NCBI GenBank assembly: GCA_036426205.1 | Contig: CM071568.1 | Location: 44,081,982-44,145,981 of the forward strand | Direction of reading: 5' to 3' | Length of the DNA: 64,000 nt | Source of the DNA: Ascaphus truei | Taxonomy: Eukaryota > Chordata > Amphibia > Anura > Ascaphidae | Shown: one piece after another, positions 1 through 12,158 of the stretch | How positions within the stretch are numbered: the first letter of the stretch is position 1 | How the letters are laid out: every line of letters begins with the position of its first letter | The notes under the pieces: generated by a model | What the model was told of the DNA's origin: nothing | Databases searched by the model: none | The model's input: only the letters and a program-made list of their open reading frames with translations | Position numbers and translations under genes: made by a program

Positions 1-323
1 GGGGTTCCCCCATCCCGTGCATCTGCTTACACTGCAGACTATGAAGAGAGAGTCTGTGGGAGGGAGCAGGGGGGGCTCCCTTGGTGCTGCAGCCGCTTTC
101 CCTCTCCTCCCCGCTCCCCGAAGCCTCCCCTCCTCATTGGCTCACAGCCACACCATGTGACACGTCTCCGCTTGGGATTACAATTCTCTTGTATCCCCTG
201 GCGGCTGACGCGTCACAGCGTGTAGCGAGCTGTGCAGCCAGGGGGGACTGGGACCGGCTCGGGAGGGCACCATCACATGGTTAGTAGCGCTCACGCGGCC
301 GCCCGCGCAGCGGGTCCCAGCCC
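1..323. repeat. PIF/Harbinger-like GC-rich MITE, cut by window edge
   Basis: GC-rich block whose right end (GGGTCCCAGCCC, then TTA at 324-326) matches the right end of the element at 30794-31302. The two also share internal pieces: CCCCTCCTC..ATTGGCT, GGCTGACGCGTCACAG, CGGCCGC..GCAGCGGGT. The left end lies outside the window. It looks like a CpG island, but the match to a dispersed element makes a mobile origin more likely than a promoter. Confidence 0.55.
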
Positions 324-326
324 TTA

Positions 327-2010
327 CTTTACACTGCCAGAATGGGTACTACTGTAGCCCTGTTTATGTTTTACAGTTGTTCCCTTGGTACTAATCTCAC
401 TGTTGAAGACACAGGGAGCGTATGTATCATACAGTAGTAAACAATGCATGCACCGTTGCAGGACAGATGACACTTAGGATCACATGTTTAAAACTCGGTT
501 AAATCAGGGCCTATAACGTGACCTTATCTAAAACAGCACGTTGTTCCCCTGAGTTAAAATGATTTAAAAACTCATTTTTAAATGCAAAAACAACTTCCAA
601 AATACATCTCATTAGCATAGGCTTTAACGGCAAGTTATTGTAGGATAGCACGTTATCTTCCAATAACGTGACGTTAGGCCAGTCTTGGCGTTACTCCTAT
701 CCAGAATCCTGAAATAGGCCATTTTCTGAAATGTGTAGAGACTAGAGGAGTGGGAAATAATGCTGGGTTTAAACTATGCCTATATGTGGCGTTACACCCA
801 CCTAGCACTGCATTAGCACCGCTTAGCGAATATGGGCGTAAATCACTAAAGCTTAAAACAGTATCACAATCTATTCACAATCACATGAAAAAAATATTTC
901 TAATTCTCTCATAAACGCATCAAAGAGAGGGGGGGGGGGGGAAAGCATGACAAGCGACTTCCTTCTCAGGCACCAAAGTGTAATCACGTACCATGCGCCT
1001 TGATCCAAATAAATAACTACATTGTGAAATGTAGTATGTATTACACTATCAAAGTTATAAAAGGCATTGAAACCACTTAATGCCCAGATCCACCGAACTT
1101 TATTAAGTGAGTTAATGTGACTTGCCATAAGGTGGCTCTTCAAAGCTCAATAACGCACATTGCACCCAGAAAGGGCATTGTTTCAAATGTAACGAATGTT
1201 CGTGCTAATGAAATACAAAAGAGGCGTCCCTCTAAACAACTCATATTCACAAAGGTCCGTGGGACTTTCCATGACATTAGTCATAAATAAAGGTGGCGTT
1301 ACTCCTACAGTATTCACACCCTGAAATATGAGCTTTGCTGGATGGAGAAGGAAGGAGTTCTGTTTTTGTTAAGTAGCAAGTTACCTACGGTGTATACACC
1401 TCCCCAAACCCACCTTTATACAATACGAGGAGAGGTACCTGTGAACCAAATTGAACACACCTGAGCAACTGGCTAATTTGGATATACGAAGCATATTCAA
1501 AAGGATAGAAATAGCCTATTTCCTATGCACAGGATATCAGGTGCGACTTGTTACACAATTCCAGTTGTTAAAATAATTTTACATTTTAAAAGTTCATTTA
1601 AAAATATAGCAAAAAAAAAAAAAAAAAGAGTAATGTATCTTGAAAAATCTTTTGGGGGGAAATTTAGTGGAATCATCAAAACACTGAACAGTGGTAGGGT
1701 CGTCTTATTGATCTACTGATTTGGAAATAATCCCTAATTAAATGTAGAATATACAGGGAACAGCGTGATCAAATAACCTACGGTGTCAATTTTCATCAAA
1801 GTATTTGGGCTATATGTTGTTTAATGATCACTAATGGCTGTCACTGTTCAGTGAAGAGATGTATGTTGAATGTATTCCTCAGTGTCAAATTACATTGTTC
1901 CCTCAATGAGTGTGCACAATGTCTTCATTTTTAAAAATAAATAAAATGATAACGTTAAAAAAAGCTAACGTTTGTAAAATCTTTAAATTTGTTTTCTTTG
2001 TTATTTTCAG
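327..2010. other. Non-coding stretch upstream of ncald coding exon 1
   Basis: No coding exon seen. Bases 480-860 and 1140-1320 are rich in scattered AACGTTA/CACGTTA words, also found at 34525-35170, 40670-41060 and 41540-41830, and look like an old diverged repeat family. A poly-G run lies near 927-941 and a poly-A run near 1611-1627. The end is the pyrimidine-rich tract and TTTTCAG acceptor of the next exon. Confidence 0.5.
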
Positions 2011-2014
2011 CTGA

Positions 2015-2452
<438 letters not shown>

Positions 2453-2751
2453 TGACTATGGGGGAGGAAAAAGATGGGGATAGTACTCTCGCTTCAGCTT
2501 AATTAGAGAACATATATGGGGACACAGGTGCAAATAGGGATAAAGGGGGATAGATTACAACAAAAGAAAGACATCGGTGATCTAAAATTAGATCCGTCTG
2601 TTATAACATAACATAACATAGATAAGTGCTTTCAAGAGGGAGTTCTTTCTTTTGTTGTAACCTTTTTCTTTCATACAAACTTTGTGGCTTGTTTTTACAT
2701 TTATTTCCTTTCATGCTCAATGTAACTGTGCTGCATTTCTGTGTGGCTTAA

Positions 2752-3790
2752 TGTTACATAGTAGATGAGGTTGAAAAAAGACATACAGTATGTCCATTAA
2801 GTTTAACCTATGCTAAATTTAGACCACAGATACTTATTCTATATTTGTATTTACAGTATTTTGATTCAGAGGAAAGCAAATAACCCCCCCACCCAGTGAA
2901 ACATTATCTGTGAAATGTCTTTACGTCTTTTTCATAATTACTCCAGCACAACAGTACTCAAAAAAGAAACGTTTATTCTGAAGATAAATACTCACATACA
3001 AAATAGTACAAAAATGGCGGTGACATCAAATATGTTATATCTTCATAGATGGTGGCATAATATTCTTCTTCATCTAACTAGCTAAACATATCCCTTAATC
3101 AGCCCTTGTAACTACTAATTCTATTACCAGATATGGTAATGTCTTTCCGAACATCCTTCCCATGTTTACTTATTTGGTATATCCCTGTATACCTTTCCTT
3201 TCTAAAAAGATGTCCAACCTTTTTGAGAACATATCTATTGTATCTGCCATTACAGTCTCCATGGGCAATGAATTCCACATTTTAACTGCCCTTGTGTAAA
3301 TAACCCTTTCCTTTGTTGCTGGTGAAATCTCCTTTCCTTCAACCTTAAGGGCCTGTGTCCTTTGTACTTCCCTTGGGATGAATAGTACTTTTGAAACCTC
3401 CTTGTATTGTCTCCAAATATATTTGTATATAGTTATCATATCCCCTCTTAGACGCCTCTTTTCTAATGTAAACCAATCTAATTGAACTATCCTTTCTTCA
3501 TAACTCAGATTTTCCACCCCCTTTATTAATTTAGTGTCTCTTCTCTGCACTTTTTTTAGTTCCATAGTGTATTTTTTATGGAGTGGTGCCCAAAACTCTA
3601 CTCAATAATCAAGGTGTGGTCCTGCTAAGGCTTTATTCAGGGGCATAATTATGCTTTCTTTCCTTCCATTCAATGCCTGTTTAATGCAAGATAAGATCTT
3701 ATTTGCCTTTGCAGCTACTGCCTGAAATTGAGTACTATTGCCAAGCCTGCTTTTTACAAGCACTCCTAAATCAAGGATATTGTTCTACTT
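2752..3790 (-). mobile_element. CR1-like LINE, 3' part
   Basis: The minus strand 3565-3170 encodes the C-terminal part of a CR1-type reverse transcriptase, with the typical run QRRDTKLIKG, LSYEERI, LEKRRLRGDMI, WNSLPMETV. Homology continues upstream to about 3790 through an in-frame stop, with a KALAGPHLDY-like stretch. The 3' UTR reaches about 2752, ending in the frog CR1-like 'ACTATGTAAC' tail with 'TTTTTTCAACCTCATC'. The 5' half with endonuclease and catalytic RT motifs is absent, so it is a dead 5'-truncated copy. A second copy of the same 3' end is at 56873-57224. Confidence 0.8.
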
Positions 3791-4529
3791 TTATATAGTG
3801 CCCAAAATGTACCATTTGTTGTCGTTTGCAGCATAAGCTTAAAGATGGCTGAAAGTATGGGATTGATGAATCAATACATAAGGGCATCAGACATACAAAT
3901 AGAGAGAAAGGTATCTTAGCCACAAATAGCTTAGAATAAAGTTCCTATTCAATACAGTACAAAGCAGCCGACCGCAAAGCACAGCAACTGGCTTGGCAGT
4001 ATTCTGACCAGGAGACTGTATTGAATAAGAGATAAGCGAGTGTAATTGTGTGAGAAAAGAGGCGTTCATTCACTAGGCTACATAATCCCATCAGTATTGG
4101 TGATATTTACATGAATATAATGGGCCATATTTGCTTAGCAGTCCTCTGCTTTCAGATACTTTCTGGAGCAGGGATACACCTTACAGTCCGTTCAAGTGAC
4201 ATCTAGTGGGCTGTAAATTGTCGTATGGAAGAAGACGGCTTAGTAAATTTGGGACTGTATGTATCTAATTTATGGCATTGTTCCCAGTGCCTTTGTGTAG
4301 AGAAAATAATAGTAGTTTCTCTCAAAGTCTTCCAGGCTGCAAAACTAGTGCGAAAACACATAATAAAGAAAAAAAGCCCTATTGCTTTCAGTAGGACTGT
4401 CCTCTCTGCTGAATGTGGTATACTGTAGTTCAAAGTTCTATAAGCTGTGTTGGTCCTGCAGAAATATAGACACTTTTTAGGATGTAATATCTTTCAAGGG
4501 CCCTGTCACCGGAGAGAAGGCAAAGTTTG
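3791..4529. other. Non-coding intron sequence
   Basis: No gene or classified repeat seen. Short open frames on both strands (3887-4069, 4203-4433) have no recognisable protein content. Confidence 0.4.
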
Positions 4530-7105
4530 GCAGGCACACGTGGGTTACAACTGACATTATAGCACTCTACCATTTCAGGGATGGATGCCTTGTGTAAAAG
4601 CTACAAAGTAACTGGCACTATCAATGATCTCAATCACTACAGATGCCTGTGGAATATGTGCACAAGGCAAACAAGACAGGCAAAAGCACAATATTACTCT
4701 GACAATCTTCACCAGAATACTGCACCGACACACTTTATTCGAGCAAATACCCAGTATGTACCTGGCAGATACCTGGAATGCGCCGCTCCTCACCTCTGAC
4801 AAGCCCCGTTGCGTTTGCCTTCCCAGCCTGGGTTCATGCCTGGCTGACGGGCGGCTGATCTGTTAAATGATAATGATTAGGATTTAATAGGCTGCAATGC
4901 TTCGCGTGTCTACCAGATGGCATAAATTCATGAATTGTAATGCAGTATATATATATATATACTGTGCAGTATTTCAGCCAGCGGGAATAAAATGCTTCAA
5001 TCCCTGCCTTGAAAATACCTCAATGCACTCGGGCAGAAAACAGTCACAAACCTCAATACACCCGGGTATACCCGAATTCGTGGGACTAGCCGAGCTCGAA
5101 TAAAGTGTGTCGCCAGTGTACATCAAAACCAGCTAACTTCTGGGAGGCTTTCAACAATATATTCCAGCCTTCTAACCATCAACAACCAAGTAATATCACT
5201 GATGAGGCTATTACTCCACTGACATTGCAGATACATTCAATGATTACTTTGTGGGGTGTGCTACTAATTTATTAGCGAAACGCAACCCAAATCACAAACA
5301 TGAACCTCATTCTGAGAGTACCCTTATAGCCCCACCCTCTTCTAACACTACTCGCAATTTTCAATTTGTCCCAGTATCCGAAGAGGATATTACACAAGCG
5401 CTCCTCAAATTAAAACTATGCAGCCAATGTGGACCTGACTTACTGCAATCTAAGTTCCTAAGACTTGGTGCCCCAGCCATTGCCAATCTAATTGCTTCCA
5501 TACTCAACTCTATTCTGTCTGAAGGCCATATCCCTAAGACTTGGAAAACTGCCAGAGTTGTCCCAATCTTCAAAAGTGGGGACAAAAACACTGTCTCAAA
5601 CTACAGGTCAATCTCTTCTCCCAATACTATCAAAAGTCATGGAAAAATGTGTTCTCTCCCAATTAAGCGAATAGTATACCAAGACAAATTTCCCTAGCCA
5701 ATTCCAATCTGGCTTTCGTCCCAAACACTCCGTGGTAACCACCCTGCTAAAAGTTTGCAATGAAATCCAGTGTTGAATGGAACTGGGACAACTGAATATT
5801 CCTAGATTTTGCAAAGGCTTTTGATACTGTTTATCATGTTATCTTGCTTAACAAACTCCAGTGCTCTGGAATATGGAAGCATGCTTTAAACTGGTTTCAT
5901 TCCTATCTACCAGGTAGATCCCAACATGTGTCCATCTCAGGCTCTAACTCCAACCCCTTGGATATCACCTGTGGTATCCCGCAAGGCTCTGTTCTCGGGC
6001 CCCTACTCTTCTCAGTGTTCATCAATGATCTTCCTACAGCTTGTAAGGGAGCTTCAATACACATGTATGCAGATGACACAATCCTATATGCACACAGACC
6101 TAGCCTCTCCAACCTTGAACACATACTTCAATCTAACATTTTGAGACTTGAAGATTGGATTTCCCAAAACAAACTGTTTTAAACACTGACAAGACTGTAA
6201 CAATGGTATTTCTGACCAAGGCTACATTTTTAAAGCTTCCAATGACTGAGCTCCAGATCAGAACCAATGCTAATACCACCCTAACTCCTGTTACTAGTTT
6301 TAAATACTTGGGCATATGGTTTGACTCCCATTTAACATTTGGGATGCTCACTGGTACCCTGACATCCAAAACCTATGCCAAACTAGGTGTATTTTACAGG
6401 AACAAATCCTCCCTAAGTTTGCTGGTCAGAAAGCGTATTGCACAGAAGATGCTAATGCCAATTATCGACTTAGGTGGACATAGGATACGGCTCTGCACCC
6501 CAAACTCACCTTAGCAAACTTGATACCCTCTACAATTCAATATACCTTTTTGTTCTCCAATGCAACTACAACACACATCACTGCGAAATGCTCAAAGAAC
6601 TAGATTGGTCATCACTTGAGTCTAGGCACAAAGTTCATCTTTCATTTCTTGCCTTCAAATACTTTCCGGGCAAACTACCCATCTATCTGAACAAGCTCCT
6701 CACCCCTACCACATGCAGCACTTATCACCTGAGATCTGACTCCAAAAGACTGTTTATGGTCCCAAGGCTCAACAAAGTATCCAGCCACTCCTTCTCTTAC
6801 CATGCACCCCAAAACTGGCACAATCTACCGGAGACTCTCACAGCCGCCACCAGTCTAAGGTCTTTCAAAACTAAAGCTGTCTCACATTTTAATCTGGTCT
6901 GTAACTTTTACATACGCCTATAATATATATTATCTCTAACTGTGCATACATGTCTTGTATATAATGTATACCCTGTACACTTATGTAACTATGTATTTGT
7001 AACCATGTATTATTTGTCATCTTAACTCTATGCCCAGGACATACTTGAAAACGAGAGGTAACTCAATGTATTACTTCCTGGTAAAACCTTTTATAAATAA
7101 ATAAA
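4530..7105 (+). mobile_element. L2/CR1-group LINE copy 1, broken, with nested insertion
   Basis: Frameshifted remains of the same LINE as 21191-23606. Recognisable pieces are: linker region at 4575-4720 (YKVTGTINDLNHYRC); RT start at 5251-5640 (LLKLKLCSQCGPDLLQSKFLR, PKTWKTARVVPIFKSGDKNTVSNYR); RT core at 5844-6182 with GIPQGSVLGPLLF and YADDT; and the C-terminal part at 6155-6923 (TSFKYLGIWFDSHLTF, LKELDWSSLESR, then the C-terminus). The 3' UTR ends in TACTTCCTGGTAAAACC and TATAAATAAATAAA. The 5' part with the endonuclease is missing. The element at 4720-5118 is nested in it. Several frameshifts mean no product. Confidence 0.85.
4720..5118. mobile_element. TA-target foldback element inside LINE copy 1
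   Basis: Aligning LINE copy 1 with the copy at 21-23.6 kb shows an extra 399 bases between ...CCAGAATA and CATCAAAACC. The insert has 25-base terminal inverted repeats sharing CGACACACTTTATTCGAGC, and is flanked by TA at 4718-4719 and 5119-5120. TA duplication and inverted ends fit a non-autonomous Tc1/mariner-type element. No transposase inside; an AT run lies near 4948-4961. Confidence 0.75.
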
Positions 7106-7590
7106 CACATCTCATAAATCTTCAAAGAAAGCGAATTACTGGTGCTCATGGAGGCAAGGAAAATCCTGCCGTTCCCAGAGAGTCTTGGAACAAAAAGTGG
7201 TTATCCAGGCACACGGGCTTAAGCAAATATAATAATGTATTGTAGCAAGAAACAACCAACGTTTCAACTGGCACGCAGTCTTTATCAAGGTGATATGAGT
7301 GTTGGTCTTGTCCCGTCTTGGTTGTTTGTTGTTCTGTTGTTTATGCAGCAGTACACATTATGATCGTCCCTTGTGTTTAATTCCACATGCCCTGAGGAAA
7401 CTTCTTTGTGGATGTTCCAGATTGGACTTCCGTAATAAGGTTTCCATATTACCTTATATTTGCATTTATTGGACTTTTTTGAGGCGCCGGTTTGTATTTG
7501 TTATATGTATGTTTCCCTGATCTTGTTCGATCAGTTCCTTATCAGGCAGCCTTGCTTATATGTATAAGTACTCTGTACACTTAGTGATTA
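7106..7590. other. Spacer with long inverted-repeat arm
   Basis: Bases about 7188-7259 are an inverted copy (roughly 85-90% by eye) of 8003-8077, sharing TTGTAGCAAGAAACAACCAA and the CAGGCACACGGGCTTAAG stretch. The pair encloses the TA-target MITE at 7591-7921. The hammerhead-like motif at 7253-7292 overlaps the inner edge of the left arm. Confidence 0.5.
7253..7292 (-). other. Hammerhead-like structured motif, copy C
   Basis: Minus strand reads CACC, TTGATAAA, a hairpin GACTG-CGTGC-CAGTT, then GAAAC and GTTGGTTG. Stem II pairs over five base pairs including one G-U; stem I pairs ACC with GGT. The order matches a hammerhead ribozyme (CUGAUGA, stem II, GAAA), but there is an extra A before stem II, A in place of G8, and the short stem III is eroded. 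See copies at 36019, 46868 and 62480. Confidence 0.4.
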
Positions 7591-7921
7591 CAGGCATACC
7601 CCGGTTTAAGGACACTCACTTTAAGTACACTCACGAGTAAGTACATATCGCTCAATAGGCAAACGGCAGCTCACGCATGCGCCGGTCAGCATGTCCTGAA
7701 CAGCAATACCAGCTCCCTACATGTACCGAAGCTGTGCGCAAGCGGGGAGACTATAGAGCCTGTTACAAATGCGTTATTTACATCAGTTATGCATATATAT
7801 GACGATTGCAGTACAGTACATGCATGATAAGTGGGAAAAAGGTAGTGCTTCACTTTAAGTACATTTTCGCTTTACATACATGCTCCGGTCCCATTGCGTA
7901 CGTTAATGCGGGGTATGCCTG
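7591..7921. mobile_element. pogo/Tigger-like MITE, copy 1
   Basis: 331 bases starting CAGGCATACCCCGG and ending GGGGTATGCCTG, flanked by TA on both sides (7589-7590, 7922-7923). Internal pieces of the ends (CACTTTAAGTACA) are also inverted. A copy of exactly the same length is at 34637-34967. The CAGGCATACC start resembles Tigger/pogo ends as I know them. No coding capacity. Confidence 0.8.
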
Positions 7922-8084
7922 TATACTGTATTTAGTCTCTAGTGGTCACCACACATATTGTTTGTAAGCAGTAGCGCTTTCAGCACTTTCCTTTTTGTTG
8001 TATTGGTTGTTTCTTGCTACAATAAATTCTTATATTTCCTTAAGCCTGTGTGCCTGGATACCAACTTTTTGTTTGTGACGGTAG

Positions 8085-8990
8085 ACCAGAACAATTACAC
8101 CAGGGATCAGCACACTAGACAGAACTGCAGAGTTGAACAAAAGTGAATTTATTAGAAAAAGTTTCCACAAACTTCCAGTACATTAAACACATATACAAAC
8201 TCCCCCAACTGGGGTTACTGGGGGAACAACCTAAAATCCTCAGCTGCGGGAACCTCCGTCTGGAAGCTTAACCTGATACGCGCTCCCAACTTGCGCCACT
8301 GTCCTCGGTAGTATGGGCAACACTGCGTTGCTCTTCGCTTCCTTGCAGTTTGTAAATTCCCTGCCATTGCTTCACTCCAAACAGCTCCGGCCAATGCTGC
8401 ACACACAGACTGCAGCAACACTGGATGCTCAGACCCCTGCACTGGGGCTCCTTAGTTCCCTTCTGCTGACTCACTGCCAGCTCTTTCTTTATAAGGGCTC
8501 CGCCAGTCCCCTGTAAGCACCCAGTCTTCACAAAGAATATCAGGCCCAGAATGACTCTGTTGAAGCTGGGGAGAAAGAGTATTTATACCCCTGTCCCAAC
8601 CAGGGAGATGCCAGCTAGTCTGGGTAGGAACAATAGTCCTGGTCTCTGCACAAGGCCACAGACCTGGTTGATGGGATTACTGGGGTTGAAGGTGGGCCAG
8701 GAAGCCCAAAATGGCATGCACCAATTTGGTAATTCCTATCCTTAACATAGTCCACAGGATGCAGGCAGGCTCAGGACAATGACCATACAATCCCCTTCAA
8801 CAGGCAAACCATACAGATACAGCCCCAGGGCTTAAAGCTTTCTTACAGAGCAAGTCCACTCAGCAGATAGTTGAACTCTCCTTGGTTCCTCAACAACGGA
8901 CCTAATCCCATAACAGTGTCCAGGCCTACAATATCAAACTCTGATGTGATTATAGCTCCTTTTGCCAGAGATAGTTAACCCATTTTGGTC
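8085..8990. repeat. Unclassified interspersed repeat, possibly LTR-derived
   Basis: Mixed-composition block without a recognisable ORF product. It holds TATA-like TTTATAAG (8488) and TATTTATA (8580) words and resembles in style the blocks at 25400-26850, 30470-30790 and 63090-64000. I see no paired LTR, primer-binding site or TG..CA ends that I can defend, so the LTR origin is a guess. Confidence 0.25.
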
Positions 8991-9216
8991 CCCATTCTTG
9001 AACAGAGCTGTACATCACTGTTTTACATAATTTCGAGGAACATATGTAGGATTGGTACAATAAACTGTACATACATAAATAAATGCATCATATCATTGAC
9101 AAGTAGGGGTAACCGCGGGCTTAACCTTTATTTAAAAGCAGCCAAAATCAACATCAGAGCTTTTCATGCAGTGCAGAATTTTAGAAACCTCACAGCTCTC
9201 ATATTAATCCTTTGAA

Positions 9217-9228
9217 AAGTATCGCAAC
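9217..9228 (+). repeat. 5' target-site duplication of L1-type LINE
   Basis: AAGTATCGCAAC here and AAGTGTCGCAAC at 16234-16245 differ at one of 12 positions and flank the LINE exactly at its GC-rich start and its A-rich 3' tail. Confidence 0.7.
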
Positions 9229-9369
9229 GAGAACTTCCGGTGACGTCACCGTGAATGGTCGACTAGGGGAAGAGCTCCTGACACCCTCCACAGAAAAATA
9301 TCAGAACGAGCACCCACACATAAAAAAAATCCCCAAAAATCTGCCGTTTCTCCTCCTGAAGCCGAGGAA

Positions 9370-10313
9370 ATGACAGGCAAGCAACAGAAAAAAAAAACCA
9401 AAACACAGTCACCAAGTTTTTTCCTCCGGCGCAGAAGCAGATGGAGCCGACCTCCAAGATGGCGATGAGGAGCCGGTGCACGTTGCGCAGAGCGCACTCC
9501 AGGGACAATTTGACTTGGCGCAACAAGGGCTAAATAAAGAATTTTTCGAAGCCCTTTTCACCAACATGAGAAAGGGCTTTCAGAAGGATTTGGAGACAGC
9601 CATGGAGGGGATTAGATCCGACCTAGGATCCCTCACTACTCGGACGGAAGTTCGAGAGGCCAAAATAGACGGAGCCCTGATTTCTCAATCAAACACTGAG
9701 GACGAAATAGCCAGACTGGGACACGAAATTATGGACCTAATAAATGCCCTGGAGGGTCAAGAAAATAGAGACAGGAGGCAAAACTTGCGCATCAGGGGTA
9801 TTCCCGAATCGCTGCCCCCAGATACCCTCCAAGCTTACCTCAAAAAAGTGTTTCTGAGCCTGGTTCCAGACTTAACTGAGCATGACCTCCAGATGGACCG
9901 GGCGCATAGGGCCCTGGGACCCAAACCGTCCCAGAGACGTCATCGTGAAACTCCACGCGTATTCCACGAAAGAAAAGATAATGATGGCCGGGAGAGGAGC
10001 GGGGGATATCCGAGTGGACAACTACAACATCCAAATCTATAGCGATCTCTCCAAGGTCACTGTCGCCAAAAGAAGAGAGATGAAGCCCCTCACAACACTC
10101 CTAAGAGATCGAGGAGTTAAGTATCGGTGGGGCTTCCCATTCAAATTGATTGTCCCCAGAAACGGCAGATATTTCACCATCACAGACCCTGAAGACTCCA
10201 GAGATTTCCTGAAGGCCCTTGGACTAACCCCCCCGCGGGATGACGACCCCCCACTAAGGGAAGTGTATCCCTATCAGTGCTGCAGCCGAAGCCCTTACCA
10301 TTCCGGTACATAA
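9370..10313 (+). pseudogene. L1-type ORF1 (nucleic-acid-binding protein), frameshifted
   Basis: Begins at ATG 9370 (MTGKQQKKKTK) and leaves frame near the T-run at 9416-9421. The next open frame (9476-10042 and upstream of it) encodes a charged heptad-like segment (9560-9780), then NLRIRGIPESLPP, typical of the L1 ORF1 RRM-like domain. A second shift near 9910 moves to the frame 9882-10313 (RPRDVIVKLH, STKEKIM, then the C-terminal domain RREMKPLTTLLRDRGVKYRWGFPFKL). Known L1 ORF1 proteins trimerise and bind LINE RNA. Two frameshifts make this a pseudogene. Confidence 0.8.
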
Positions 10314-12158
10314 CGAACTCTACACCTTAAAACAACTTGCCTCCTCAACTGTCCGCCTAACCGGCAACTCCGCTGCTCCACCCTGCAAACTGTTAGTAAG
10401 ATACTAATTATATGGTCAACAACGCAACCTGCCCACCCCCCTACCCTTTCCCCCATGACTCACGAACCACCCCCCTAAGTATTGCCCCAAGCAAGGCTCC
10501 GCCACAATTCAACCTACCCCACACCCCCTGCCCTTACCTCTTCCAGAGGCCGCCAAGTCGTTCCGGTGCAATCCTCTAGATGAGCCACGGAATGGCGGAC
10601 TCCCAGAAGGATCCCTGGTAAATTTCAAACATACAGTCCGCTGATTTGTTTATCCTCAAATCTCCCCACTGCCACCCCCCGGCCCACTGCCCCCCCACAG
10701 GCGGCCAGCTACCACAAAAGCACCCCCTTTAAGCAGCGACCCCCCCCCCCTGCCCCCCTTCCTTCCCCCAGCTAGGCTACGCAGCCCCCTGCCACTTTTT
10801 TCCATCCACTAGCTGCCTCCCTCCCGCAATCATCCATACCTGCACCCTTGCCCCTACTGCAAGACTGGCAATCCTACCCAGTCAGCTTCCCCTACTCAGC
10901 CTCCCCCGACACGAGCCGATGCTATCTGCCATCTGGGGTTGGGCCCTCCTTCGGGGGGTCCCCGTCAAGTAGCAGCAGTCCCCCGAAGTGATCCCTTCTC
11001 GAGCTACCCTGACTGACGTCCCGCTGCGGAGCCCCCCGGAGTTGAGGGAGGCCTCGCACGGGGCCACAGAAAACCCTAGTGTCGCATCAATGCTGCCTCC
11101 TCCGACCTACGCAACACCTCACGAGAAGGATGCTGTCAAGAAGAGCCGCATTACTCACCAAAGTCAGAGATCCCCGCGGTCTTGGCGGGCTCCACTCATC
11201 TCTACCGGTCCGCCCGTGAGCCTCAGGGGCCTTCGTTTTCCTTGGGAGGTACCTGCGCCCGGTTCCCTGCCACGCCTGACGTCTCCTGCCGGGAGGGCGT
11301 CTCGGCGGAGGACCAACCCCTGCTGGTTCCTGGGCCGCGATGGTCAGGTGATCCCGATTGCCATTACCCCCAGCCTCTGCCATACGGGGACCCACAGAAC
11401 GATTACGCGAGCAGAGAGGTCTTGGAAAAGAAGTTCCCAACCCACACTCTTGAGACGCTATCCCCCCCTATGTATTTCCAAACTGCTAGAGCGGCCAGAA
11501 CTGCCTCCCCCGGGGGGTTTGACAACGAGAAGGTTTGGACTTACTCGCCCCCCTGAATCTGATATTTCCCCCATAGTGTTTCTCCTTCCCCCCCTCCACC
11601 TGTGTACAAAGAACCCTCAAGGGCTCTGCCAAGGTCTAAAGGTTGCAAGAAAAAAATACTCGAACAACGCAAGTATAAGTCCCATAGCATAGTTAAGACC
11701 AATGAAAGTTTCCCCACCACTAAACTGTTACAAGTGGTTTAAGTTCTACTTCAGGGAGGGTGTCGGGCCCTGTACCCTGTCCCACAACAGGTTTGGTGTC
11801 CTGGAAGGTTCTCCAGGGGTGTTTGACCCCTTTACCTTACTCGCTCTTGCGACTAAGGTTATTTTTCTTGGGCCATGCAAAGGCCCGTTTGCTCTCTCCT
11901 TCCCTATTGTGTCTACCCTCCCTTCCCCCCAACCCACCGCCCTGAGGCGTCCCCCCCACCTCCTGTCCCCCCAACCCCCCGCCCTGAGGCGTCCCCCCCA
12001 CCTCCTGTCCTCTCCGCACTGGGCCCCCATTCCATATCTAAAAGACCCGTTTCGGGGTCACCTCTGCCTACCCCCCCCCCATTACTCATTCGGGCTCTTG
12101 ACATGGGAAATCCAAGAGCATCAGAGCCTAGAGCTCCGAGAATGTCTCTTCCAGTATA
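10314..12158 (+). other. Long C-rich inter-ORF region of the L1-type LINE
   Basis: About 1.85 kb between ORF1 and the endonuclease start, very rich in C and coding mostly proline, serine and arginine in all forward frames. The longest frame is 10988-11692 (234 codons), with no domain I recognise. A near-duplicate unit, CCCTGAGGCGTCCCCCCCAC, lies at about 11941-11960 and 11981-12000. It could be a spacer, a second promoter or part of the ORF2 leader. Mammalian L1 spacers are far shorter. Confidence 0.6.

Noticed and set aside
1..323. CpG-island promoter of ncald
   Set aside because: The same GC-rich blocks and right end recur in the element at 30794-31302 with TTA flanks, so a MITE explains it better; the real 5' exon is not identifiable.
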